59,438 nucleotides of DNA from Bacteroidota bacterium (lineage in GTDB: Bacteria; Bacteroidota; Bacteroidia; AKYH767-A; 2013-40CM-41-45), in assembly GCA_003389385.1 (NCBI GenBank), contig QQVM01000015.1:1-59438 (forward strand). Reading direction: 5' to 3'. The position numbers were made by a program, and so were the translations under genes. The notes beneath the pieces are model-generated. The model saw only the letters and a program-made list of their open reading frames with translations, made no database searches and was not told where the DNA came from. Positions 35,984 through 44,982 of this stretch are shown in pieces (within the stretch, counting starts at the first letter, position 1; each line of letters begins with the position of its first letter).

Positions 35984-38380
35984 TCAATTGTTTTGAACAA
36001 TGATTTTCTTCATGATCTTCTGTTCTCCCATGAGAATTGTAGCAAAGTAAATTCCGCTTGGAAGTGAATTTGTTTCAAAGTGAATGTTGTTATCACCTTC
36101 AATCAACTGCACCGGATTGTTTATTACAGTTCTTCCGGTCATGTCCATCAAACTGAGCCTACCTGTTTGTTCTTCGTCCACAAGGAAACTAAAGTAAATC
36201 ACTCCGCCTTTGGAAGGATTAGGATATGCAACAAGTTCTCTTTCCTGATCCATGTTTAAGTAGTCATCCGAAATCTTGTTAATGTTCACTACTGAAGCAG
36301 TGTTTCTATTAGATGTCTTGAATGAATTTTTAGCCGAGTATGCGCTACTTACATAGCCGCAAACTGTTTTCACTCTCCATGAATATTTCGCGTTGGCGAT
36401 CAATCCGTTGATCTGGTAGGTATTGACAGAACTGTATGGAAGTCGAACGTACTGGTACACACCTGAGCCATCTCTGGAATACCTGATGATTACACTGTCA
36501 GCCTGCGGAAGTGAATTCCATTTGATAAGGACTGAACTTGTGCTCAGAACAAAGCTGGTTAGACCGCTTGGTACTGTAAGGTTGCAACTTGAAGGATTAA
36601 CTGTGATACTTTGAATGGAAGACATGTTCTTGCAACCTCCGGAATTAGTCACCTCAAGAGAGTAATTGCCGCTGGAAGTAGCCAGATAGATCTGTGAAGT
36701 TGCACCCGGAATCATACTTCCGTCTAGCATCCACTGATAAGCGATGATTGTACCGCTTCCTGCAGATGAATTGGAGTTAAGACTGACGCCGTTTGAAGTA
36801 TTTGTTCCGGCAACGAATGATGAAACAGGTAGATTATTCACATTCACATTTATGCCAGTTGTTGTTGCGGAAGAGCCAGAATTAAACACTTCACATGAAT
36901 AAGACCCGCTTGTATTGACCGTGATGCTGGATCCTGTTTCACCATTAGACCACAGGTATGAAGTGCCACCGCCGGCAGTGAGTGTCACTGTTTCTCCCTG
37001 GCATATGTCCGTATTGCCGCTGGCACTAATTGAAGCCACTGTCACACTCATGGCAGTCGAAGTGCTGCTGCAACCACCCGAATTGCTTACACGAAGTGAG
37101 TAATTACCAGATACTGACGGAGTGAATGTACTTGAAGTTGCTCCGCTTATATTGACTCCATCGTTCATCCACTGGTAAGATGCAATGCTTCCGCTGCCGG
37201 CTGTTGAGTTTGAACTGAGAATTATTCCGCTTTGTGTGCTGCCTCCGGCAGTTATGGTTGCTGTTGGCAAATTATTTACGGTTACTGTGACAGTATTGCT
37301 GGTTGCACTTGCACTTCCGCTGCTCACTTCACAGTTGTATGAGCCTGAAGTTGAAACTGTGATGCTCGCACTTGTTGCTCCGTTTGACCACAAATAATTG
37401 CTTCCTCCTGAAGCAGTCAGAGTGACCGAACCTCCATTGCAAAATGTAGTTGGTCCGGCAGCATTCACAAGCGCAACGATCGGCGCAGGTGCTGCTGTGT
37501 AATTTTTTGGCATGTAACCATAGTGGAACCATTGATATCCTGAGATGTTGATATGCTGCTTCCATGAGTTGTTGTCTGCATTGAAGTCTGTCATGTACTT
37601 GTTGTAAGCCGCTATCTGTGGATTGGAATTCAGCCATGGTCCCATAAAGTCAGGCTCGGCAGAAAAAATCGGAGCAACCTCCACTGTGCGGTTCACTGAA
37701 GCGAAATAACTCAGGCGAGTCTTGCTGTAGCTGTACACTGAACTATTGCTTGTTCTGTAGGCATGAAGCAGTATGCGGTCAACGTTGTTGGCAATCTGTT
37801 GCGCCTGGCCCTGATTGAACCAACCGACATAAGTTTCTGATATCGCATTTTGTATGTTTCCGACTGAATCAATCCTCCTGAGCTGGTCAATAAAAAATCT
37901 GAAGGCACCTGATGTGTCGCATGGGCAGTTGTTCGGAATCAAATATTGTGTGCAGTAATAACCACCAGGATTCACAGAGGAGGAAATCCAGAATTCAAAT
38001 TCCAGATTGAACACATTGAATTTCTCATTAGCATCAGCACGGCTGTTATTGTATGGAACAATTCTGCCTGAAAATGATGAGTAGGATTCTCCCGTCGCTC
38101 CAATGTGTGTTACACCAAAATTTTTAGCTCGCTTGATGAAAGCTGCCATTTTGTTTGCATTGGTTGAATTCGACAGACTTATGTTATGAAGATCATATAA
38201 AGCCATGTAATTGAAAGAACTGTCCTGTGCATAGCGGAGGAGACTGTCTTCTTTTACCGTATTGCCAAGAATCTGGGAGAATTTGCTTACATACATTCCT
38301 CTCAGGACCGGTGTTTGCGCATAACTGAATGTTGTCAGGAAAAGGCAGAGTATGAGAATTCTGAAGTAACTGTGTTTCAT
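35984..38380 (-). CDS. T9SS-secreted GH18-like paralogue with Ig-like and FN3 modules
   Basis: 798 residues: signal peptide (1-21), barrel-like domain (about 23-290) clearly homologous to that of 32654-35590, two pairs of Ig-like modules (about 300-590), a fibronectin type III domain (about 600-700) and a type A sorting domain (about 715-798). The strand-4 motif is F-N-V-F-N-L-E-F-E-F-W (121-131) with E129 in the catalytic position. Y-N-N-S-R-x, D-R-I-L-L-H-A-Y-R and F-M-G-P-W-L are shared with the paralogue. The linker region is entirely different, so the catalytic-type domain is the conserved part. Transcribed separately, with its own terminator. Substrate unknown. Confidence 0.75.
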   Translation of the reverse strand: MKHSYFRILILCLFLTTFSYAQTPVLRGMYVSKFSQILGNTVKEDSLLRYAQDSSFNYMALYDLHNISLSNSTNANKMAAFIKRAKNFGVTHIGATGESYSSFSGRIVPYNNSRADANEKFNVFNLEFEFWISSSVNPGGYYCTQYLIPNNCPCDTSGAFRFFIDQLRRIDSVGNIQNAISETYVGWFNQGQAQQIANNVDRILLHAYRTSNSSVYSYSKTRLSYFASVNRTVEVAPIFSAEPDFMGPWLNSNPQIAAYNKYMTDFNADNNSWKQHINISGYQWFHYGYMPKNYTAAPAPIVALVNAAGPTTFCNGGSVTLTASGGSNYLWSNGATSASITVSTSGSYNCEVSSGSASATSNTVTVTVNNLPTATITAGGSTQSGIILSSNSTAGSGSIASYQWMNDGVNISGATSSTFTPSVSGNYSLRVSNSGGCSSTSTAMSVTVASISASGNTDICQGETVTLTAGGGTSYLWSNGETGSSITVNTSGSYSCEVFNSGSSATTTGINVNVNNLPVSSFVAGTNTSNGVSLNSNSSAGSGTIIAYQWMLDGSMIPGATSQIYLATSSGNYSLEVTNSGGCKNMSSIQSITVNPSSCNLTVPSGLTSFVLSTSSVLIKWNSLPQADSVIIRYSRDGSGVYQYVRLPYSSVNTYQINGLIANAKYSWRVKTVCGYVSSAYSAKNSFKTSNRNTASVVNINKISDDYLNMDQERELVAYPNPSKGGVIYFSFLVDEEQTGRLSLMDMTGRTVINNPVQLIEGDNNIHFETNSLPSGIYFATILMGEQKIMKKIIVQNN

Positions 38381-38698
38381 TTATTGAGGTGTTTAAGTTT
38401 CGTTGCTTGAATGATTGCAAACTAGCTCGGCAATACACCTCATGTTTATGCAAAATCAGATTATAAATTCGTTGTAAGATGGCTTTGGACTTTCACCCGA
38501 AATATGAATTACTTTCCACGAAATATGAATTTCCTTTCAAAAACCTTCGAAAATCTTCAAAATATTGATTAAATTCTGTAGTATTGATCAAGAAATCCAT
38601 TTGTAAGGAGATTTGATTACAGAAGCAATTGTGTGTGATTTTAGTGGAAAAAGTTCACTTACTTTAGCTTTCAATTACAAACGGGGTATTAATAAAAC
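38381..38698. promoter_or_regulatory. Divergent intergenic region with a 21-bp tandem direct repeat
   Basis: 318 bp between the minus-strand T9SS gene and the plus-strand peptidase. CGAAATATGAATT(A/T)C(T/C)TTC(C/A)A occurs twice back to back (38498-38518 and 38519-38539), two helical turns apart, as expected for adjacent regulator sites. A near -7 box for the plus strand is TAGCTTTC (38665-38672), 26 bp before ATG 38699. Confidence 0.5.
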
Positions 38699-39622
38699 AT
38701 GACTGACTACATCATAGCTATCCATGGCGGTGCCGGAACAATTCTCAAGTCATTGATGACAGCAGAAAAGGAAAAACTTTACAAAGTGGCTCTTCAGGAT
38801 GCTCTCGATCAGGGGATTAAAATACTTCGAAATGGTGGAAGCGCTCTGGATGCAGTAGTGCATGCCACCAGTGTGCTCGAAGATTGCCCTTTGTTCAATG
38901 CCGGCAAAGGCTCGGTTTTTACCCATGACGGTGGCCATGAGATGGATGCATCAGTTATGAATGGCTCAGACCTGAAAGCAGGTGCAGTAGCTGGTGTGAG
39001 AAATATTAAAAATCCTGTTCTACATGCCAAAGCAGTGATGAATCATTCAGAACATGTATTCCTGTTTGGAGCAGGTGCTGAAGAATTCGCGCGCAAAGAG
39101 CGCATTGAGTTTGAATCAGATGAATACTTCTTTGAGAAATGCCGTTACGATCAGTTGCTTGAAATTCGCGACAGCGATCAGGTTCGACTGGATCATAGCA
39201 ATACCAAGTTCGGAACTGTCGGCGCTGTCGCCAGGGATGTGGGAGGTAATCTGGCCGCGGCTACTTCAACTGGAGGAATGACTAATAAAAGATATGGCAG
39301 AGTGGGAGACAGTCCGATTATTGGTGCCGGAACTTATGCCAACAATAATACATGTGCAGTTTCCTGTACAGGCCACGGTGAATATTTTATCCGCTCCGTG
39401 GTAGCTTATGATGTTTCCTGCCTAATGGAGTATAAGGGAATGACATTGCAACAGGCCTGCGACGAAGTGGTAATGAAGAAGCTGAAGAATATGGATGGTG
39501 AAGGAGGCCTCATTGCTATTGATAAGCTTGCCAATTGCAGCATGGTATTCAATTCTGAAGGGATGTATCGCGGATTTCAGGATGCCGACGGTCGAAATGA
39601 AATCATGATCTATAAATCCTGA
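38699..39622 (+). CDS. Isoaspartyl peptidase / plant-type L-asparaginase
   Basis: Ntn hydrolase of 307 residues that self-cleaves to expose a catalytic Thr. The precursor has A-I-H-G-G-A-G at the start, D-A-V near residue 50 and K-F-G-T-V-G-A-V, whose Thr would become the N-terminus of the beta subunit. T-S-T-G-G-M-T-N-K, G-D-S-P-I-I-G-A-G-T-Y-A and G-H-G-E complete the active site. No signal peptide, so cytoplasmic. It removes isoaspartyl residues from peptides or hydrolyses asparagine; the balance is not readable. Confidence 0.93.
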   Translation: MTDYIIAIHGGAGTILKSLMTAEKEKLYKVALQDALDQGIKILRNGGSALDAVVHATSVLEDCPLFNAGKGSVFTHDGGHEMDASVMNGSDLKAGAVAGVRNIKNPVLHAKAVMNHSEHVFLFGAGAEEFARKERIEFESDEYFFEKCRYDQLLEIRDSDQVRLDHSNTKFGTVGAVARDVGGNLAAATSTGGMTNKRYGRVGDSPIIGAGTYANNNTCAVSCTGHGEYFIRSVVAYDVSCLMEYKGMTLQQACDEVVMKKLKNMDGEGGLIAIDKLANCSMVFNSEGMYRGFQDADGRNEIMIYKS

Positions 39623-39695
39623 TAGAATCTGTTTAAATCAAGCTTTTATTATAAAAATAAACTTCCCGGGACTGTGATGGCAATGTGCTGTTTTG

Positions 39696-39703
39696 TAACT
39701 TTG
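39696..39703 (+). promoter_or_regulatory. -7 promoter box TAACTTTG before the PKD-repeat gene
   Basis: Exact TAnnTTTG, 23 bp before the TTG start at 39727. It supports a short leader and the unusual start codon. Confidence 0.5.
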
Positions 39704-39726
39704 TTTTGACAGGAATTTAATTCAAC

Positions 39727-42078
39727 TTGTTGACTTTTCTAATAAGAATTCTGCTGTTTTTTTCCTGCCTGATTTTATATACAAAATCGGGAGCAACTCA
39801 TATTGTCGGAGGTGAACTGAATTACCGAAGCATTGGCTCAAATCTTTATGAAGTTAAACTTACCGTTTACAGAGATTGCATCAATGGTCAGGCGCAATTC
39901 GACAATCCGGCTTCCATAGGAATCTTTGATGCGAATAATATGCTGGTGAGCAGCGTGACTGCATATATCACTAATCAACAAAATGTGCCTAATGTGATAA
40001 ATACTCCTTGCCTGATTCCTCCAACTAATATTTGCTACGAAGTCGCCACCTATGAATTTACTACTCCCATCACACCTTCAACCGGTGGTTATCAAATCGT
40101 GTATCAAAGGTGCTGCAGGAACAATACAATCATCAATGTAGCAAATGTAGCATCCACTGGAGCGACCTACAATGCAGGTATCCCTGATCCGACTCTGGCT
40201 GCAGAAAACAGCAATCCTGTTTTCCGTAACTGGCCACCGACTTTTATCTGCGTTGACGCCCCATTTGTCTTTGATCATTCCGCATTCGATTATGACGGTG
40301 ATTCCCTGGTGTATGAAATTTGTCTTCCATTGAGCGGTGCCGACCGTTCAACACCTCAGCCACAACCGCCTAATAATCCACCGTATGCACCTATACAGTA
40401 CCTTGCTCCATATTCAGTGAATAATGTTTTTGGAGGTACTCCGCTGACGATTGACCAGAGAACCGGTATCATCAAAGCAATACCAAACGCTTTAGGGCAG
40501 TTTGTGTACGGTGTTTGTGTCAAAGAATTCAGAAACGGAGTTTTCATTTCTGCCACAAGAAGGGATTTCCAGGTGAATGTGGTGCCTTGTCCTACGATTA
40601 CAGTCGCTTCAATTTTTTCGCCTACGGTTTCTTGCGGCAACCTTACAGCATCATTTACAAACAACAGTTACAATGCCGCATCTTATACATGGGATTTTGG
40701 AGACCTGACTACCGGATCAGATACATCTTCTGTGCGTAACCCGGCATGGGCTTATCCTGACACAGGAAGATATGTTGCCACCTTGATCGCACACTCGTCG
40801 ATGGATCCCTCATGTGATGATACAACAACAGGCGAAGTTTTCATCCTGCCTGCTTTCTTCGCCGATTTTTCAATTTTAAATACTAGATGTTCTCCTGAAT
40901 TTATCTTCAGCGATGGCTCATTCGGAATTGGCGGCATTTCTAATTATTGGAAATGGAATATGGGTGACGGATCGATTTTTAATTCAATGAATGTTTCACA
41001 TACTTATGTTCAGCCTGGAATTTACGAGGTAAGTCTGATCAGCTCAAATGATCCTTATTGTCCGGATACTTTGACCAAATCAGTTTCTGTACTTCCCGTC
41101 CCTGAATCGGAATTTACGACAGAACTCGACACTTGCGCACAGGAGGTGAAAGTCAGGGATTTTTCCCGCAATGCATCTGTGTCTCACTGGAATTTTCGTG
41201 ACAACTGGCTTTTCGATGTTCGGGAAACAGAGCTAATCCATGCATATAATGCAGAGGGAGTATATCAAATCATGCATGTTTCCGTGTCGGATTCCGGTTG
41301 CGTTGACTCTTCCAGTTTTGCAGTGGATATTCCACCGCTTCCTGATGCTGCATTTAGGCATGCAGTCAGAGATTGTGACAGCCTGGTTGAGTTTTTCAAT
41401 CTCTCTTCAAATGCTGTGATGTATGAATGGGATTTTGGTGACGGAAATGTTTCAACTCAGTTTTCTCCCTCGCACACTTATTCTGTCGCGGGAAATATAC
41501 CTGTTTCCCTTACTGTAACTTCTCCGCATAGTTGCACAGATTTTATTTTGAAAGATGTTTTTTTCATTAGTTACAAAGAGGCAGGATTTGATCTGAGTAT
41601 TGATTCATGCTCAGGCCAGATCACTTTCCATTCGGTCACAGACAATGCAGTTACCTATGAATGGGATTTTGGCGACGGCAGGACCTCTGAGCTGAGATAC
41701 CCCGTGCACACATTCAACAAGGACGGAACTTATGAAATCAGTCTGAAGGTGAACGGTAAGAGCGCCTGTGCAGACAGCGCCAGCCGTTTAACGGTCTACG
41801 AAAGTCCGCTTGGAGAAACACTGTTTATTCCCAACTCCTTTACTCCGAACGGTGATGGTATCAATGATATTTTTAAAATATCAGTGTACCGGCCTTGCGA
41901 AACCTATAACTTGCAGGTATTCAACCGTTGGGGGAAAATTGTATATGAAACTGCTGACGCAGCATCAGCTTTTTGGGATGGAAGTGCTGAAGATGGTCAA
42001 ATTCAGTCTGGCGTTTATGTGTATCTGCTGAAGGGAAGTGCTGGCGAAAAAAAAGGGACAATAACAGTCATACGCTGA
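39727..42078 (+). CDS. PKD-repeat adhesin-like protein with type B T9SS sorting domain
   Basis: 783 residues. A hydrophobic signal segment (about 1-22) is followed by a beta-rich N-terminal region (about 25-290), then about five PKD-type modules (about 300-690; best motif Y-E-W-D-F-G-D-G, twice). It ends in a gliding-motility-associated C-terminal domain: F-I-P-N-S-F-T-P-N-G-D-G-I-N-D ... F-N-R-W-G ... W-D-G ... G-V-Y-V-Y. This type B signal sends proteins through the type IX secretion system to the surface. No ATG exists near the signal peptide; TTG 39727 (or TTG 39730) must be used. Confidence 0.88.
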   Translation: MLTFLIRILLFFSCLILYTKSGATHIVGGELNYRSIGSNLYEVKLTVYRDCINGQAQFDNPASIGIFDANNMLVSSVTAYITNQQNVPNVINTPCLIPPTNICYEVATYEFTTPITPSTGGYQIVYQRCCRNNTIINVANVASTGATYNAGIPDPTLAAENSNPVFRNWPPTFICVDAPFVFDHSAFDYDGDSLVYEICLPLSGADRSTPQPQPPNNPPYAPIQYLAPYSVNNVFGGTPLTIDQRTGIIKAIPNALGQFVYGVCVKEFRNGVFISATRRDFQVNVVPCPTITVASIFSPTVSCGNLTASFTNNSYNAASYTWDFGDLTTGSDTSSVRNPAWAYPDTGRYVATLIAHSSMDPSCDDTTTGEVFILPAFFADFSILNTRCSPEFIFSDGSFGIGGISNYWKWNMGDGSIFNSMNVSHTYVQPGIYEVSLISSNDPYCPDTLTKSVSVLPVPESEFTTELDTCAQEVKVRDFSRNASVSHWNFRDNWLFDVRETELIHAYNAEGVYQIMHVSVSDSGCVDSSSFAVDIPPLPDAAFRHAVRDCDSLVEFFNLSSNAVMYEWDFGDGNVSTQFSPSHTYSVAGNIPVSLTVTSPHSCTDFILKDVFFISYKEAGFDLSIDSCSGQITFHSVTDNAVTYEWDFGDGRTSELRYPVHTFNKDGTYEISLKVNGKSACADSASRLTVYESPLGETLFIPNSFTPNGDGINDIFKISVYRPCETYNLQVFNRWGKIVYETADAASAFWDGSAEDGQIQSGVYVYLLKGSAGEKKGTITVIR

Positions 42079-42089
42079 AACTTTATGAA

Positions 42090-43145
42090 CTAGATTAAAT
42101 CTTTGCAAAGCTTTATCAGTTTTTCTTTTCTTGATGATAATGGATACATATTAATGATTCTTTTCCTTGCATCAATGCCATACTCTTTGTTTTCTGAGTT
42201 AATGGCTTTGCGAATAAGTGATTCAAGTTCTGATGCAGATCTGTGATCAAGAATAAATCCGGTATTTCCGATAATTTCAGGGATTGAAAACACACAACTT
42301 CCAATTGGTACGCATCCGCACAACATCGCTTCACAAAGTGCATTTGGAAATCCTTCTGCCATGCTCAGTTGCAGATAATATTCTGATTCGGAAAACAATT
42401 TTAACAACTCTTCATTCTTAAGTTTTGGAACAAGTCTGATATTATTGTGCTCGGTTGAAAATGGTAGTTTTAATTCGGCACCTGCAATAATAAAGTTGCA
42501 TTCAGGAAACTTCGAAGCGATTTCAATAATGAGGTCAATGCCTTTCAGTTTGTATTGATAGCTTTGATTGAGATTACCTGAGGCAGTTATAAATTGGTTT
42601 TTTATTTTTTTAGAAGGAATGTACAAATCGGGATCATAGCCATTTGTTATTACTGTGAAAGGCTTGTTTAGTTTTCTGTCGAAGGCCAGGTAGCCTTGTA
42701 AGGCGGGATCGTTGCTGCTGTATGTATAAGAGGATTCAACCAATGAATGATGTTTTGGTGCAATATGATTACAAAGTCGAAAGGACATTTTAGTGAACCA
42801 GCCAAGCAACACTTTTTGATAGTTGCCGTAGCCTATTGATGGAAATGAATGGCAGTCGGTTCCTGAAGCCACTATTAAACATGACACCGAGCTGAATTTT
42901 GAAGTGAGTGCAGGTAAAAAGGAATGATAACCTGAGAGCTGGCAAACAAATAATTTTGACCGGAATAAATTCAGAATTATAAAAAAAAACTGATGCATGA
43001 AGAGCAATGGTGTTTTCCATTTCGATATTGAAATGAAATTAAACGATTTAATTTCGAAATCGCCCTGCAGTATTTCAATATCTTTTTTTACAAATGTGGA
43101 ATGACCCACATGAAAATAAAGCAGAAGTGGTTTACGATGATCCAT
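42090..43145 (-). CDS. Family 4 (GT-B) glycosyltransferase
   Basis: 351 residues, GT-B fold. The C-terminal donor domain shows G-I-D-L-I-I-E, the E-x7-E-type motif (S-M-A-E-G-F-P-N-A-L-C-E-A) and a G-C-V-P-I stretch. The N-terminal acceptor domain has a hydrophobic helix near residues 50-60 that suggests membrane association. It is the last gene of a minus-strand trio with two methyltransferases; its start is 1 bp from the neighbouring stop. Sugar specificity unknown. Confidence 0.85.
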   Translation of the reverse strand: MDHRKPLLLYFHVGHSTFVKKDIEILQGDFEIKSFNFISISKWKTPLLFMHQFFFIILNLFRSKLFVCQLSGYHSFLPALTSKFSSVSCLIVASGTDCHSFPSIGYGNYQKVLLGWFTKMSFRLCNHIAPKHHSLVESSYTYSSNDPALQGYLAFDRKLNKPFTVITNGYDPDLYIPSKKIKNQFITASGNLNQSYQYKLKGIDLIIEIASKFPECNFIIAGAELKLPFSTEHNNIRLVPKLKNEELLKLFSESEYYLQLSMAEGFPNALCEAMLCGCVPIGSCVFSIPEIIGNTGFILDHRSASELESLIRKAINSENKEYGIDARKRIINMYPLSSRKEKLIKLCKDLI

Positions 43146-43146
43146 T

Positions 43147-43953
43147 TTACTTTTTTACCCTTGCTGCGGTCATAACACCCGCAGAAAGCAATCTTCCTGA
43201 TGGAAATCTGAAAACTAATTTTTCTATAACCCAAATTAACTTGCTCAAAGTGCGAATGGATTTAATAAATATTTTCTTCAACTTATAGTTAGGAATTCTG
43301 TTTCCGTCGATACCTTCCAAAGTGACTGCAAAACTCACAGAAAGAAAATACCCAGATTGAACAATCGCAAGTCCGGCATCGATTATATGCTTTTCAAGAT
43401 CAGCTTTACTCATTGGAACATGAATATCATATACAGGCCTGTTAAGCCACTTTTGAAGAACACCTGTAACACCTGCCAGATTTGGGATTGAAGTAATCAA
43501 CAGCCCTCCGGGACGCAGAAATTTTGAAAAGGACTCAATTACTTCTTTAGTATTTTCAAAATGTTCAACAACCCCAAATGAGCAAACGACATCGAATTTA
43601 CCCAAGAGAGACGGATCAGGATTCAATGCATCGCCAAGAATAATTCTGCCATTCACGCCCTCTCGTGTTAAAATCCTTTCACTTTGCTTACATCCGAATT
43701 CACTGTAGTCTAGTCCGCTTATCTGAAATCCAAACTCTGATGCAAAGTAAGGAAGCAGCACGGAGTTGCCACATCCGATTTCAAGCAGACTTTTTCCCTT
43801 GCTGTCTTCTCCATTGAATATTTTACTGAAAAGCTTATGGAGTACCTGGTTCGGGTAATTGTTAACTGAAGCAGATTTGTAATTGAATGCCTCGGGAAGT
43901 GTTGCGTTTTCCCAATAAGTTGACCAGTATTTTTCACCTGCTTTGTCTTGCAT
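43147..43953 (-). CDS. SAM-dependent methyltransferase in glycan cluster
   Basis: 268 residues. Class I methyltransferase with motif I L-L-E-I-G-C-G (about 60-66), an acidic motif II (S-G-L-D-Y) and post-I D-V-V-C-S-F-G-V-V-E-H-F. The C-terminal hydrophobic and basic segment may contact the membrane. It sits between a GT4 gene and another methyltransferase with 1-bp gaps, so it probably methylates a sugar or the end of a glycan chain. Target inferred only from context. Confidence 0.83.
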   Translation of the reverse strand: MQDKAGEKYWSTYWENATLPEAFNYKSASVNNYPNQVLHKLFSKIFNGEDSKGKSLLEIGCGNSVLLPYFASEFGFQISGLDYSEFGCKQSERILTREGVNGRIILGDALNPDPSLLGKFDVVCSFGVVEHFENTKEVIESFSKFLRPGGLLITSIPNLAGVTGVLQKWLNRPVYDIHVPMSKADLEKHIIDAGLAIVQSGYFLSVSFAVTLEGIDGNRIPNYKLKKIFIKSIRTLSKLIWVIEKLVFRFPSGRLLSAGVMTAARVKK

Positions 43954-43954
43954 G

Positions 43955-44902
43955 TCAGATATTTTTTATTGCTCTCGCTTCAATGCCATTCCCATCCTCA
44001 TTCAACCAAATATTTTCTGCGCCTAATTTGCGCAGGATGTTTTGGATCTGAGACTTGCTGCGAAGATGTTTGTAGTAGTCCGTTAGTGAATCGTATGTAT
44101 CCAGTCTGCTTAACTGATAATGTGTTCCATAATCCAGTTGAGGATACTCGCGTGTGTATTCAATCAGGGGAGAAATCCTGTGAAGGAGCCACCAGAGAGG
44201 TTTTATATTCCGGGTTTTCCAGTGCAGGGGAAAGAAGAACTTAACGACACTGTTCACGATTTTTTGAGACTTGGATGCTTTCATACTCTTCAGGACATGT
44301 CTCCAAAGTGGTTTCAGATTGAAGTAATACGATAACCTCCATTTGTAATGGTCTATCATTAAGATCCCCCCGGGCTTTACCTTTTTCCATAGTGCCTCAA
44401 TGGTCTTTTCCGGCGAGGGGGTGTGTTGAATTACTCCCAGACAAAACACAATATCAAAACTGTTGTCCGGAAAAGGCAGATTGTAGACACTTGCTTGGGC
44501 CACTACGTAATTAGAGGCATTCCCAATGTTTTTCTTATTGGCCTCAACTGCATTACTGAGATCCACCGCATGAACAATGGCACCACTTCCTACCAGGTGC
44601 TCGGTAAATCTGCCGGCTCCACACCCAAGCTCAAGAATGGTTTTATTTCTGAGTGTTTCAATTTTATCTCCAAGACACCTTTCAATTCTGACCAGGGAAT
44701 GATCTAGCCCGGTTTCACTGTCAAGCTGGGTTCTGGTAAAAGTGTTCCACTGTAGTCCAAATGCAGAAGCGTAATTATCAGAAGGAGTGAATCGCGGAAT
44801 TTCATTCACAATTTCAAAGCTTTCACCTCCAGGTGAAACCAAATGCCCGTTTTGACTGATCAGCTTTTCTCCTGTGTTGGGAGAAACAAATTCTATGAAC
44901 AT
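43955..44902 (-). CDS. SAM-dependent methyltransferase with N-terminal Trm112-like segment
   Basis: 315 residues. An N-terminal piece (about 1-40) resembles the small zinc-ribbon-like start of many sugar methyltransferases but has no cysteines. Then comes a class I domain with I-L-E-L-G-C-G-A-G-R-F, V-D-L-S and D-I-V-F-C-L-G-V-I-Q-H. The C-terminal third is unassigned. First gene of the minus-strand trio, divergent from asnB. Confidence 0.83.
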   Translation of the reverse strand: MFIEFVSPNTGEKLISQNGHLVSPGGESFEIVNEIPRFTPSDNYASAFGLQWNTFTRTQLDSETGLDHSLVRIERCLGDKIETLRNKTILELGCGAGRFTEHLVGSGAIVHAVDLSNAVEANKKNIGNASNYVVAQASVYNLPFPDNSFDIVFCLGVIQHTPSPEKTIEALWKKVKPGGILMIDHYKWRLSYYFNLKPLWRHVLKSMKASKSQKIVNSVVKFFFPLHWKTRNIKPLWWLLHRISPLIEYTREYPQLDYGTHYQLSRLDTYDSLTDYYKHLRSKSQIQNILRKLGAENIWLNEDGNGIEARAIKNI

Positions 44903-44964
44903 ACGCGGGGGTGAAATTAGCTAAATTCCTCAAACCGAACAGAAAATCACTGAAAGTAAATAAG

Positions 44965-44972
44965 TAGATTTG
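44965..44972 (+). promoter_or_regulatory. -7 promoter box TAGATTTG before asnB
   Basis: Exact TAnnTTTG only 10 bp before ATG 44983. The start is fixed by the catalytic Cys2, so the transcript must have a leader of a few nucleotides at most. Confidence 0.5.
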
Positions 44973-44982
44973 TCATGAAATT

